This document shows positions 1-8,589 of a DNA stretch of 64,000 nucleotides, in pieces; within the stretch, counting starts at the first letter, position 1, and the number at the start of each line of letters is the position of its first letter. The position numbers and the translations under genes are program-made. Source of the stretch: Gammaproteobacteria bacterium (GTDB lineage: Bacteria; Pseudomonadota; Gammaproteobacteria; Steroidobacterales; Steroidobacteraceae); the NCBI GenBank assembly GCA_016707425.1, contig JADJHU010000008.1, positions 62,001 through 126,000 of the forward strand, written 5' to 3'. The notes below the pieces were generated by a model. The model was given only the letters and a program-made list of their open reading frames with translations, made no database searches and was not told the DNA's origin.

Positions 1-41
1 TACGGATTCATTCGTCCGCGAGCGAGCCGGGAACTTCGACT

Positions 42-1145
42 TCAGACCGCGGGATTCCCAAGCTCCGCGCGCAGCAGCGAGAGCGTTCCGAGGTCCTGCG
101 CGGCAGCGGTGGTGCGCTCGATGGCGCGCAGGCCGATCCGAAGCGGCTGCATGCGGCCGCCGACCGCGGCCGTCGCGGTCGCCGACACCCATGAGGCGAG
201 CGCCAGCAGCCGGTAGTCGCGCCAGGTTTCCTCGAAGGGCGGCACGGCGACACCCCCCGCGGCCAGTCCCGCGCGATAACGCTCGAGCAGTGCACGCTCC
301 TCGCGCCGGCGCAGCTCCGGTGCGATGGAATTGCAGAGGAAGTACGCGACATCCCGCAAGCCCGGCCCGTGTGCGACGCATGCCCAGTCGAGGAATCCCG
401 GCCGGTCGCCGTTGCAACGGTCGCGGAAGAGGTTCCCCAGGTGGCAGTCGCCGTGGATGAGCGTGTGTGGCCCGCGGTCCATGAGCTCGTTGCAGACCTC
501 CATGTGTGCCACATAGAGCTCCCCGAGCTGCGCGAACTCCCGGGACGCCTCGTCACGAAAAGTCTCGAGCCCGACCTGCACGAGCCGGCGACCCCAGTCG
601 TTGCGCATCGACGGCCCCACCCAGGGGCTGCGCGCCGCGAAGCGCAGCGGCCAGTCGTGAAAATGCGCGTGCAGTCGCGCAAGCTCGTCCATGAGCATGC
701 GGACGTAGTCGAGAATTGCCGGATCGCTTCCGCGTGGAAAATCGCAGCCCGAACCCGCGAGATCCTCGAGCAGAATCAGATACCCGGACGGTTCCGTTCC
801 CCAGCCTGACCAGTATGCCCGCGGCACACGCACCGGGGCTCCGGGCGCGAGACCCGCGTAGAAGCGCGCCTCCCGTCGCCCCATGTCGGTCGAGCTGACC
901 ATGCGTGCCTGCACGGCATCGGGCGGAGGCAGCTTCGCAAAGAGCCGCCCAGGACGCTGCACGCCCCCACCCCAGACGACACGCAGCAGTGCTCGGCCCG
1001 TGGTACCGCTGTGGCGCTCGAGGACCTCGACGGACTCGACCGGCACGTCGAGTACGCGCGCGAGCCATCCGGCAGTGATCGCCTCTGGCGTCGCCGGCAG
1101 CGCGTTCACCTGCGGTTCAGTCATGGAGTGATTGTATTCGTGCAT
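42..1145 (-). CDS. Aminoglycoside phosphotransferase-fold (APH/choline kinase-like) protein
   Basis: About 367 residues with the protein-kinase-like phosphotransferase fold of the APH family. The catalytic loop HGDCHLGN lies near residues 231-238 and a DFG-like DWA near 253; a Lys near 72 (FAKLPPP) could bind ATP. Bacterial members next to acyl-CoA genes are often of unknown substrate (hydroxyl compounds or CoA-pathway intermediates), so drug resistance should not be inferred. I chose the ATG preceded by GGGGAG. An internal ATG at 1124 (MTEPQ) is the alternative; it has no Shine-Dalgarno sequence, but TACAAT sits just upstream of it, so a leaderless start is possible. Divergent from the amidase gene. 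Confidence 0.8.
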   Translation of the reverse strand: MHEYNHSMTEPQVNALPATPEAITAGWLARVLDVPVESVEVLERHSGTTGRALLRVVWGGGVQRPGRLFAKLPPPDAVQARMVSSTDMGRREARFYAGLAPGAPVRVPRAYWSGWGTEPSGYLILLEDLAGSGCDFPRGSDPAILDYVRMLMDELARLHAHFHDWPLRFAARSPWVGPSMRNDWGRRLVQVGLETFRDEASREFAQLGELYVAHMEVCNELMDRGPHTLIHGDCHLGNLFRDRCNGDRPGFLDWACVAHGPGLRDVAYFLCNSIAPELRRREERALLERYRAGLAAGGVAVPPFEETWRDYRLLALASWVSATATAAVGGRMQPLRIGLRAIERTTAAAQDLGTLSLLRAELGNPAV

Positions 1146-1234
1146 GCACTCCCCGCGTGACACGATTGGACCCGGATGCGCCAATTTTGAAAGAATCGCG
1201 CCTGCGGGACCACGAACTGCGCGGGAGATACACC

Positions 1235-2797
1235 ATGTCTGAACCGTTGAATGAACAGCGCACCGATGCCGGGCGGATGATCGACGAGGGACGCCGCCGC
1301 TTCCTCCGGGCCACGGCGGGTATCGCGACCGTGTCGGCCCTGGGCCCTGCCGGGCACGCACGGGCCGCGACCCTGTCCTCGAGCGACTACTCGCGTCACG
1401 ACGCCGTCGGGCTCGCCGAGCTCGTACGCAAGCGCCAGGTGAGCCCCGCGGAGCTGCTGGAGGCCGCAATCGCGCGCACCGAGGCCGTCAATCCGGCACT
1501 CAACGCCGTGGTCCTGAAGCACTACGAGCTCGCACGCGAGGCAATACGCGCAGGCCTTCCGGCGGGCCCCCTCATGGGCGTGCCGATGCTCCTGAAGGAC
1601 CTGGGCGTACAGCTCCGGGGAACGGTCACGACCAACGGCTCGGTCTTCTTCCGCGATGCCATGGCAGACTATGACAGTACGATCGTCAGCCGCTACCGGG
1701 CCGCGGGCCTCGTGATCTTCGGCAAGACGGCGAGCCCCGAACTCGGCCAGACCGCCACCACGGAATCGAAGCTCTGGGGCCTGACACGCAACCCCTGGAA
1801 CCGGGAGTACAGCACGGGCGGCTCCTCCGGAGGCGCGGCGGCGGCCGTCGCTGCGGGCATCCTGCCTGCGGCGCACGCGAGCGACGGTGGCGGCTCGATC
1901 CGCATCCCGTCGACCCACTGCGGGCTCTTCGGGCTCAAGCCCAGTCGCGGGCGCGTGCCCTACGGTCCGAAGTCCATCGAGAGCTGGATGGGCCTCTCGA
2001 CGATGCACGCCATCACCCGCTCGGTGCGTGACTCCGCAGTGCTGCTCGATGTGGTGCAGGGGCCCGAGCCGGGCAGCCGCATCGTGCCGCCGCAGCCCGC
2101 CCCCTCCTACGCTGCACAGCTGCGCAAGGCACCGAAGCGGCTGCGCATCGCGCTCTGGGAGACGAATCCCTTCGGTCGCCCCGTACACGAAGACTGCAGA
2201 GCGGCACTCGCGCATGCAGCCAGGCTCTGCGAATCGCTCGGTCATCACGTCGAGCCCGCGGCTCCCGACATCCCGGTGATGGAAGCCTTTGCGGCTCTCG
2301 GCACGATGACGGGCACGGGCACGCTCGTGACGATCCGCGACCGTGAGAAAGCGCTCGGTCGCGCCGTCACGGAGCAGGATCTCGAGCGCGTCACCTGGCA
2401 CAACATCCAGGAAGCCAGAAACTACGACGCCGAGCGGCTCTACCGGGCGCGTGCGAGCTTCGATCACGTCGGCCGCATTCTCGATGAGTTCCTCACGCGT
2501 CACGACGTCATCCTGTCGCCGGTCACCGCCACCGTCTCCCCGAAGCTCGGGGAACTCTCCCTCGATCAGCCGTTCGAACGGTTCATGCAGGTCGCAATCG
2601 ATGCCAGCCCGTTCACCGCGCCCTACAATATGAGTGGCCACCCGGCCATGTCGGTGCCCCTGTACTGGAATGCGCAGAACCTGCCGATCGGCTCGCAGTT
2701 TGCGGGGCGCTTCGGTGATGAACTCACGCTCCTGCAGCTCGCCGCGCAGCTCGAGGCCGCCGCACCCTGGGCCGGGCGCCGACCGCCCGACGCATGA
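1235..2797 (+). CDS. Tat-exported amidase (amidase-signature family)
   Basis: A 520-residue amidase-signature hydrolase that cleaves C-N amide bonds, substrate unknown. The Ser-cisSer-Lys triad is visible: Lys about 121 in GVPMLLKD, cis-Ser about 197 in GGSSGG and nucleophile Ser about 221 in DGGGS. The 24-residue spacing between the two Ser matches the family. A twin-arginine signal (RRRFLRATAG, residues about 20-45, ending near HARAA) predicts folded export to the periplasm, which is unusual for the cytosolic majority of this family. The ATG has GGGAGA upstream; an in-frame ATG 26 codons earlier would bury the Tat motif. The closest functional type may be 6-aminohexanoate-cyclic-dimer hydrolase-like enzymes (inference). 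Confidence 0.88.
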   Translation: MSEPLNEQRTDAGRMIDEGRRRFLRATAGIATVSALGPAGHARAATLSSSDYSRHDAVGLAELVRKRQVSPAELLEAAIARTEAVNPALNAVVLKHYELAREAIRAGLPAGPLMGVPMLLKDLGVQLRGTVTTNGSVFFRDAMADYDSTIVSRYRAAGLVIFGKTASPELGQTATTESKLWGLTRNPWNREYSTGGSSGGAAAAVAAGILPAAHASDGGGSIRIPSTHCGLFGLKPSRGRVPYGPKSIESWMGLSTMHAITRSVRDSAVLLDVVQGPEPGSRIVPPQPAPSYAAQLRKAPKRLRIALWETNPFGRPVHEDCRAALAHAARLCESLGHHVEPAAPDIPVMEAFAALGTMTGTGTLVTIRDREKALGRAVTEQDLERVTWHNIQEARNYDAERLYRARASFDHVGRILDEFLTRHDVILSPVTATVSPKLGELSLDQPFERFMQVAIDASPFTAPYNMSGHPAMSVPLYWNAQNLPIGSQFAGRFGDELTLLQLAAQLEAAAPWAGRRPPDA

Positions 2798-2852
2798 TTC
2801 CTGTCGGAGCCCGCACGCTTCGTGTTCCAATTCAGATGACTGGAGATCCCGA

Positions 2853-3761
2853 ATGAAGACCGCACACTCACTGGCATCGCTCCTGATCGCGGGTCTGTGC
2901 GCCGCAAGCCTGAGTGGCTGCGGCAACAGCAAGTCTCCGCCGCACGACGCGTCCAATACCGATGCCGCCGCGACACCACCTCCGGCGCAGCTCGCCTCAC
3001 CTCCGGACTCGCAGGCCGCACCGGTGGTCGATGCGAATGCCGCCGAGCATGAACGCGAACAGGCACTGCAGGCACGCGAGGACGCACTCGCCAAGCGGGA
3101 GGCCGAGCTCGCAAGCCGTCAGGCGGCAGCACCGAAGAGTGTCTCCACCCCCCGCAAGTCGAGCACGAGCGCCTCGAGCCCGGGTTCGCGGAGTCCGGCT
3201 GCCACGGCAAGCACGGCGCCGCCTTCGGCTCCGGCTCACGTGCCTGCGCGGCCGATCGTCGTGCCCGCCGGCACGCCTCTCCCGGTGACGCTGAGCAGCG
3301 AGGTCTCCACCCGCACCGCTGCGGTCGGCGATCGCATCGAGGCACACCTCGCCTCGGACCTGGTGATCGATGGCCGGCGAGCGGTCCCTGCAGGCGCAGT
3401 CGTGCGTGGATCGGTGACCCAGGTCCTCTCCGGAAGCCACCACATCGGTGGGATACCGACGCTCGCACTGGCCTTCGACACCCTGGAAGTCCGCAGCGGC
3501 GTGTCCGTGCCGATCCATGGCGCAGTAACCGAGCAGGGCAAGAGCGAGACTGCGCGCGATACCGCCAAGATCGTCGGCGGCGCCGTCGCGGGGGCCGTCA
3601 TCGGTCACCAGATGGACGGCCGCAAGGGGAAGGTCATCGGCGGCATCGTAGGCGGCGCGGCCGGTGCCATCGCCGCGCAGAAGACCGGCGGCGACATCGA
3701 CCTGCCCGCGGGCACAGCTCTCACGATCACGCTGGATACTTCGTTCGAAGTCACACGCTGA
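2853..3761 (+). CDS. Lipoprotein with coiled-coil segment and C-terminal glycine-zipper domain
   Basis: A 302-residue envelope lipoprotein. The N-terminal signal ends in a lipobox (LSGC, Cys about 23), followed by a Pro/Ala/Ser-rich low-complexity linker. A short charged helix (repeated Glu/Ala/Arg/Gln, about 65-90) may be coiled coil. The C-terminal half holds a beta-rich domain of the type seen in TrbI/VirB10-like periplasmic domains, interrupted by a glycine zipper (GGAVAGAVIGHQM and GGIVGGAAGAIAA) typical of membrane-inserting hairpins. The start has GGAG 7 nt upstream. The stop codon overlaps the next SDR start (TGATG), so the two genes are translationally coupled. Function unknown. Confidence 0.8.
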   Translation: MKTAHSLASLLIAGLCAASLSGCGNSKSPPHDASNTDAAATPPPAQLASPPDSQAAPVVDANAAEHEREQALQAREDALAKREAELASRQAAAPKSVSTPRKSSTSASSPGSRSPAATASTAPPSAPAHVPARPIVVPAGTPLPVTLSSEVSTRTAAVGDRIEAHLASDLVIDGRRAVPAGAVVRGSVTQVLSGSHHIGGIPTLALAFDTLEVRSGVSVPIHGAVTEQGKSETARDTAKIVGGAVAGAVIGHQMDGRKGKVIGGIVGGAAGAIAAQKTGGDIDLPAGTALTITLDTSFEVTR

Positions 3762-4567
3762 TGAAGCGGCTGCGCGGACGGGTCGCGCTCATCACGGGCG
3801 CGGGCGCCGGCATCGGCAGGGGCATCGCCCGCCGCTTCGCGGCTGAAGGTGCGTCGCTCGTGCTCGCGGAGTACAACGCGGGCACCGGCGCGCAGGTGGC
3901 CGAGGAAGTGCGCCGCGAGTTCGGCGTGGCTGCAGAGTTCGTGCACGCCGACGTCAGCCGTCGCGCGGATGTCGGGAAGATGGTGCAGAGCGCGCTCGAC
4001 CGCTTCGGCCGGGTCGACATCCTCGTGAACAATGCCTGGAGCCGGCGGCAGGGCGGTTTCGGGGCCGCGAGGGTCGAGAAGCAGTTGGACGAGGATCTCG
4101 ATCATGCCTGGCGCTTGGGCGCAATGTCGGCGCTCTGGGCGATGCAGGCCGTATTTCCCCCGATGCGTGACCGGCGCTGGGGACGCATCGTGAATCTCTG
4201 CTCGCTGAACGGGGTCAACGCCCATCCCTTCACGGTCGACTACAATATGGCCAAGGAAGCGCTGCGCACGCTCACGCGCACGGCCGCGCGCGAATGGGCA
4301 CCGTACCAGATCTGCTGCAACGTGATCTGCCCGGGCGCGGCAACCGAAGCGTACAGGCAATTCGCCGAGGCGAACCCGGAGAACGCCGCCGCCCTGCTCA
4401 AGCTCAATCCCATGGGCCGGATGGGGGATCCCGAAAGCGACATTGGCAGCGTGGCGCTCTTCCTGGCGAGCGAGGACTGCCGCTACCTGACCGGGAACAC
4501 ACTGTTCGTCGACGGTGGCAGCCACATCAACGGCGCCCCCTGGTCCCCGCAGCTCCCGGAGTCCTGA
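3761..4567 (+). CDS. Short-chain dehydrogenase/reductase (SDR)
   Basis: A 268-residue classical SDR using NAD(P). The cofactor motif TGAGAGIG is near residues 13-20, NNA near 90, the catalytic Ser in NLCSLNG and the YxxxK pair in YNMAK. The C-terminal region has the usual GRMGDP and VDGG elements. The start overlaps the lipoprotein stop by one base. Substrate cannot be read from sequence. It is convergent with another SDR. Trp/Arg-rich residues after NNA suggest a bulky substrate pocket (weak inference). Confidence 0.88.
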   Translation: MKRLRGRVALITGAGAGIGRGIARRFAAEGASLVLAEYNAGTGAQVAEEVRREFGVAAEFVHADVSRRADVGKMVQSALDRFGRVDILVNNAWSRRQGGFGAARVEKQLDEDLDHAWRLGAMSALWAMQAVFPPMRDRRWGRIVNLCSLNGVNAHPFTVDYNMAKEALRTLTRTAAREWAPYQICCNVICPGAATEAYRQFAEANPENAAALLKLNPMGRMGDPESDIGSVALFLASEDCRYLTGNTLFVDGGSHINGAPWSPQLPES

Positions 4568-4582
4568 GCCCACCGCGTGGGC
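4568..4582. terminator. Hairpin between convergent SDR genes
   Basis: A perfect 6-bp inverted repeat (GCCCAC-CGC-GTGGGC) starts directly after the stop of the upstream SDR and lies between two convergent genes. The position suits a bidirectional terminator, but no T-run follows it. Confidence 0.4.
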
Positions 4583-4592
4583 CCGCGGCCTG

Positions 4593-5369
4593 TCAGCGCT
4601 TGACCGACGCGCCGCCATCCACGTACAGGATCTGTCCGGTGATGAAGGACGCGCGGCCCGAGGCCAGAAACACCACGGCCTCCGCGATCTCCTCCGGTTC
4701 GCCAAGGCGGCCCAGCGCGGCCGCGGCATTGAGCTCCCGGGCGCGCTCCGGATAGGCCTCGACGTACTGCGCCACCCCGGGCGTCCGGATCGCCCCGGGC
4801 GCGACTGCATTGATCCGGATGCCGTGCTTCGCGTACTCGACGGCCGTGCTCTGCGTGAGCACATTGACCCCGCCCTTGGCAGCGGCATAGGGCGTGTTGA
4901 AGGGATGGCCGTGCTGCGCCGCGCGCGAGGAGATGTTGACGATCGCCCCGCCTCCGCCGGCCGCGATCATCGCCTTGACCTCATGCTTCATGCACAACCA
5001 GGTGTTCGTCAGGCAGTAGGCGATCGTCTGCTCGAAGTTCTCGTGCGTGAATTCGTGGATCGGTCCCTGCCCACGGCTCAATGCCGCATTGTTGCAGGCG
5101 ATGTCGATCCTGCCGAAGCGCCCGCACACCGTTGCGATCGCCGCTTCCACTTCTCCTTCGACCGCCACGTCGGCGCTCACCACCAGCGCCTCGCCACCGC
5201 GCTCGCGTACCAGCCTGGCGGTCTCCTCGCCGGTCTCCGCCTCACGTTCGAGGATGCCCACGCGCGCCCCTTCACGCACCATGGCCAGCACGATCGCACG
5301 GCCGATCCCGCGGCCGCCGCCCGTCACCAGGGCCACCTTACCCGTGAGAAGCCCGGAAGATCCGTTCAT
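4593..5369 (-). CDS. Short-chain dehydrogenase/reductase (SDR), FabG-like
   Basis: A 258-residue classical SDR. It shows TGGGRGIG (cofactor), a DV pair for the adenine ring, NNA, catalytic Ser in NISSRA, YAAAK as the YxxxK motif and a terminal VDGG. Likely oxidises or reduces a secondary alcohol/ketone on a CoA or free substrate with NAD(P). The chosen ATG has a strong GGGAGG Shine-Dalgarno 9 nt upstream; an ATG five codons earlier overlaps that site and is less likely. Convergent with the SDR at 3761 and divergent from the EthD gene, so it may be a separate transcription unit. Confidence 0.9.
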   Translation of the reverse strand: MNGSSGLLTGKVALVTGGGRGIGRAIVLAMVREGARVGILEREAETGEETARLVRERGGEALVVSADVAVEGEVEAAIATVCGRFGRIDIACNNAALSRGQGPIHEFTHENFEQTIAYCLTNTWLCMKHEVKAMIAAGGGGAIVNISSRAAQHGHPFNTPYAAAKGGVNVLTQSTAVEYAKHGIRINAVAPGAIRTPGVAQYVEAYPERARELNAAAALGRLGEPEEIAEAVVFLASGRASFITGQILYVDGGASVKR

Positions 5370-5463
5370 CGCCTGTCCTCCCATGATCGATGCGCACAGC
5401 ATAACGCGCCCTGGACCGGCCTTGACGGATCAGGCCGGGCGGCGCATCGTCCCCCGTACCGAA

Positions 5464-6120
5464 ATGAAGACCTTGGGCTTCATCCCGCGCCGCGCCGACA
5501 TCACGCGTGCTGCGTTTCGTGAGCACTACGAGACGCAGCACGCGCCGCTCGCGCTGCGCCATATCCGGGTGTTCGCGAAGTATGTGCGCAATCACGTCGT
5601 GCACGCCCTGCCCCGGGAGCCCGGTTTCGACTGTCTCCCGGAGTTCTGGTTCGACACACCCGAGGCCACCGCGACGATCGGCGCCTGGCTCGCCTCGCCT
5701 GCTGGGGAGGTGCTGCGCCAGGACGAAGCCCGATTCATGGACCGCGCTCGCATCGCCTCCTGCACAGTGCGCGAACGGCTGCTCTTCGGGCCGGAACGCA
5801 CCGTCGAGTCAGGCGTCACGCGCAAGCTCGGTCTGGCCCTCACCCGCGGTGCCTCGGGCGCACCGCCCGAATTCGAGGCCCGGGTGACGGACTTCGCCGT
5901 AAGCGTCCGCCGCCGCAACGAGGGCTCGATCCTGCGCATCTCCCTCGACCTGCCCCTCGATCCCCTGCAGGCGGCTTTGCCTCTGCATGCGCTGATTTCC
6001 CTCTGGCCCCGAACGCCGGATGCAACCCTCGACATCCCGCCATGCGATGCGGCGCTCGGCACCCTCACCGTGCTGACACTCGACGCCGTCGAGACGCCAC
6101 CCCGTGCACTGCGGGACTGA
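5464..6120 (+). CDS. EthD-domain protein
   Basis: A 218-residue protein with an N-terminal EthD/dimeric ferredoxin-like domain (residues about 1-105). Visible signature features are an opening beta strand with LGFIPRR, the helix FREHYETQHAPLA, and the late FMDRAR element with Asp. The C-terminal half (about 120-218) is a second, unrecognised region. EthD proteins accompany catabolic operons for ethers, terpenoids and aromatic compounds, but their chemistry is poorly known. This is the first of three EthD genes in the window. No strong Shine-Dalgarno is visible before the ATG. Confidence 0.72.
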   Translation: MKTLGFIPRRADITRAAFREHYETQHAPLALRHIRVFAKYVRNHVVHALPREPGFDCLPEFWFDTPEATATIGAWLASPAGEVLRQDEARFMDRARIASCTVRERLLFGPERTVESGVTRKLGLALTRGASGAPPEFEARVTDFAVSVRRRNEGSILRISLDLPLDPLQAALPLHALISLWPRTPDATLDIPPCDAALGTLTVLTLDAVETPPRALRD

Positions 6121-6261
6121 CCGGAGGTCTTCCCCGAGCACAGCGGATCGTTCGCTGACTTGACCAACGCCGGTCTGGCGCCCGCGCCTCGGTGACAGTA
6201 ACCTACGCGCCCACGCGCCTCGGCATCAGGCAGGCGTCTACAAGCGAAAGGACGAGGGTAC

Positions 6262-8589
6262 ATGACTTCGGCAAGAGAGCGTCTCGCGATGCAAGGCATC
6301 GGCTTCACGGCGATCGGGATGGCCATGGCGTCCATGGCGACAGCGCAGGAGCCCCCCGCGAGCGCCGGCATCCAGGAGGTGATCGTCACCGCCGAACGGC
6401 GCGAAGCCAGTCTGCAGGACACTCCGATCGCGATCACGGCCATGGACGCCGCAACGCTCATCGATCGCGGCATCACGGACTTCGAGGGCGTGATCAAGGC
6501 CACCCCGAGCATGTCCTTCACACCCTATCCCTCGACTGCGAACACATTCACCGTCTACATGCGCGGCTCCGGAGTGCAGGACGCCGGGCAGATCACGATC
6601 GATACCGCCATCGGGCTCTACCAGGACGGCTTCTACATTTCTCGCGGACAGATGACCACCTTCGACCTCGCCGACATCGAGCGCGTCGAGGTGCTGCGGG
6701 GCCCGCAGGGCACGCTGTACGGACGCAACACCACCGGCGGTGCGGTGAACCTCATCAGCAGGAAGCCATCGGGTGAGTTCGGCTTCAAGCAGGAGCTCGG
6801 CTTCGGCAGCGAGGGCCGCATCCGCAGCCTGAGCGTCATCGATCTGCCGAAGTGGAACGGGCTGTCCGCCAAGCTCTCCTTCCTCAAGCGACAGCAGGAC
6901 GGCTATGTAAAGAACCTGGGATCGAGCCACGATTTCGGGGAGGAGGATCAGACGGCGGGGCGCGTCGCGCTGCGCTGGGATACCGGGGCGCCCTTCACGG
7001 TGGATTACTTCTATGAACGGGGAGATCTGGACTCGACGCCGCTCTACTACACCAACGCGGCGCTCATCGGACTGATTCCCGGTTACCACGAGAGCGGTCA
7101 TCCCGAGACCCGGAGCTATCGTGCGATCGACCTGCCGATCAGCCCCGGAGACTTCGAGAGCCACGGCCTCACGCTCGCGTGGAAGGCGAGTGACACGCTC
7201 ACGCTGAAGTCCCTCACGGGCTATCGCGACCTGAGCGTGGCCTATCACCAGGATTACGCCGAGACCTTCTTCGTCGGTTTCCGCAGCCTCGACGACATCC
7301 GCTCGCATCAGTTCTCGCAGGAGCTGCAGGCGGTGGGCAGTCTCCTCGACGGGCGCATCGACTATGTCGCCGGCCTCTACTATTTCAAGGAGGCCGGACG
7401 GCATTACCAGAATGCGGTCATCACGAACGCGCTCCCGGGATCTGCGCCCCTGCTCCTGGACAAGAACCGCTACGTGGAAATGGAGTCGAAGTCGCAGGCA
7501 GCCTACGCGCAGCTCACGTGGACGCCACCGGTTCTGGACGACCGGCTCGCGCTCACCTTCGGCGCGCGTTACACGCAGGACGATCGTTCAGCGACACGAC
7601 GGATCCTGAACACATACTTCGGGTACCCGATCGGGGTGGAGCCGGCGCCCGGGATGGTCAACTCCAACGACCTGAAGTCGAACCGCGTCAACCCGTCCTT
7701 CACGGCGAATTTCGCCTGGACGGGCGACATCAGCACCTACCTGCGGGTGGCCACAGGCTACAAGGCGGGTGGCTCGAGCGAATCCGTGGACGTCGGACAG
7801 TTTGGCATCACCTTCCGTCCGGAAGACGTCACGGTGTATGAGCTGGGACTCAAGTCCTATCTGCTCGACCGGCACCTGCGCCTGAACGCCGCGGCATTCA
7901 TGAGCAAGTATGAAGACATGCAGCTGTTCTTCAATTCGAATCCTGGCGATCTCTCGGTGGTGCTCGGATTGAATGCCGGCAAGGCCACCATGTCGGGCCT
8001 CGAGCTCGAAGCGCTCTGGCAGCCGGTGGATGCGCTGAGCTTCACGCTGGAGTACAGCTGGCTCGATGCGAAGTACGATGAGGTGCTGGCTCCCGCCGGC
8101 ACGATCTTCGATCCGGCTGTCAATCCGGCTTCCCCCTATCGGGTGGGCCAGAACGTGAAGGGCCTGTTCTCCACGGGTTATGCGCCAAAGAACTCGATCA
8201 ATCTCGGCACGAACTGGACCTTCCTGAAACGCGGCCACAGCGAGCTCACCGCGATCCTCAACTATCGCTGGGAAGACCGGGTCTTCCACGGCTCTGGAGC
8301 CGGGCCGGATGTCCCGAACCGCGACAAGGTATCGCGACCGGCCGTCGGGTTGCTCGACGGTCGCCTCTCCTGGAAGACCGAACTGCCGAAGGAAGCCCGG
8401 CTGCGCGTCGACCTGTGGGGGAAGAATCTGACCGACAAGGCGTGGCCGCTCTACGTCATTCTCTCCGGCAGCCCGGTCCCCGTGCGTGATCCGCTGAGCG
8501 GCGTCGTCTCACCGGCGGGCTACGGCACGCCACCGATGGCCTGGGCGGAGCGACGCACCTATGGCGTGAATCTGGTGTACGAGTTCTGA
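6262..8589 (+). CDS. TonB-dependent outer-membrane receptor (operon head)
   Basis: A 775-residue receptor. A signal peptide covers about residues 1-29, followed by a TonB-box-like EVIVTA. The plug domain (about 35-155) has the typical VLRGPQGTLYGRNTTGGAVN segment, then a 22-strand barrel that ends in aromatic Phe (VNLVYEF), the outer-membrane insertion signal. AAGGACGAGGG precedes the ATG. It starts a compact operon and its stop overlaps the PQQ dehydrogenase start (TGATG), so the imported ligand is probably the substrate oxidised there. It is a full-length close paralog of the receptor at 35248-37575. The 141 bp upstream hold no gene and presumably the promoter. Specificity unknown. Confidence 0.93.
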   Translation: MTSARERLAMQGIGFTAIGMAMASMATAQEPPASAGIQEVIVTAERREASLQDTPIAITAMDAATLIDRGITDFEGVIKATPSMSFTPYPSTANTFTVYMRGSGVQDAGQITIDTAIGLYQDGFYISRGQMTTFDLADIERVEVLRGPQGTLYGRNTTGGAVNLISRKPSGEFGFKQELGFGSEGRIRSLSVIDLPKWNGLSAKLSFLKRQQDGYVKNLGSSHDFGEEDQTAGRVALRWDTGAPFTVDYFYERGDLDSTPLYYTNAALIGLIPGYHESGHPETRSYRAIDLPISPGDFESHGLTLAWKASDTLTLKSLTGYRDLSVAYHQDYAETFFVGFRSLDDIRSHQFSQELQAVGSLLDGRIDYVAGLYYFKEAGRHYQNAVITNALPGSAPLLLDKNRYVEMESKSQAAYAQLTWTPPVLDDRLALTFGARYTQDDRSATRRILNTYFGYPIGVEPAPGMVNSNDLKSNRVNPSFTANFAWTGDISTYLRVATGYKAGGSSESVDVGQFGITFRPEDVTVYELGLKSYLLDRHLRLNAAAFMSKYEDMQLFFNSNPGDLSVVLGLNAGKATMSGLELEALWQPVDALSFTLEYSWLDAKYDEVLAPAGTIFDPAVNPASPYRVGQNVKGLFSTGYAPKNSINLGTNWTFLKRGHSELTAILNYRWEDRVFHGSGAGPDVPNRDKVSRPAVGLLDGRLSWKTELPKEARLRVDLWGKNLTDKAWPLYVILSGSPVPVRDPLSGVVSPAGYGTPPMAWAERRTYGVNLVYEF

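Noticed and set aside
1..41. Gene at the left edge
   Set aside because: Only 41 bp; no recognisable coding or structure outside the phosphotransferase stop.
42..1145. Antibiotic (aminoglycoside) resistance gene
   Set aside because: The fold is APH-like, but such proteins beside catabolic genes are mostly not resistance enzymes, and no mobile element is near.
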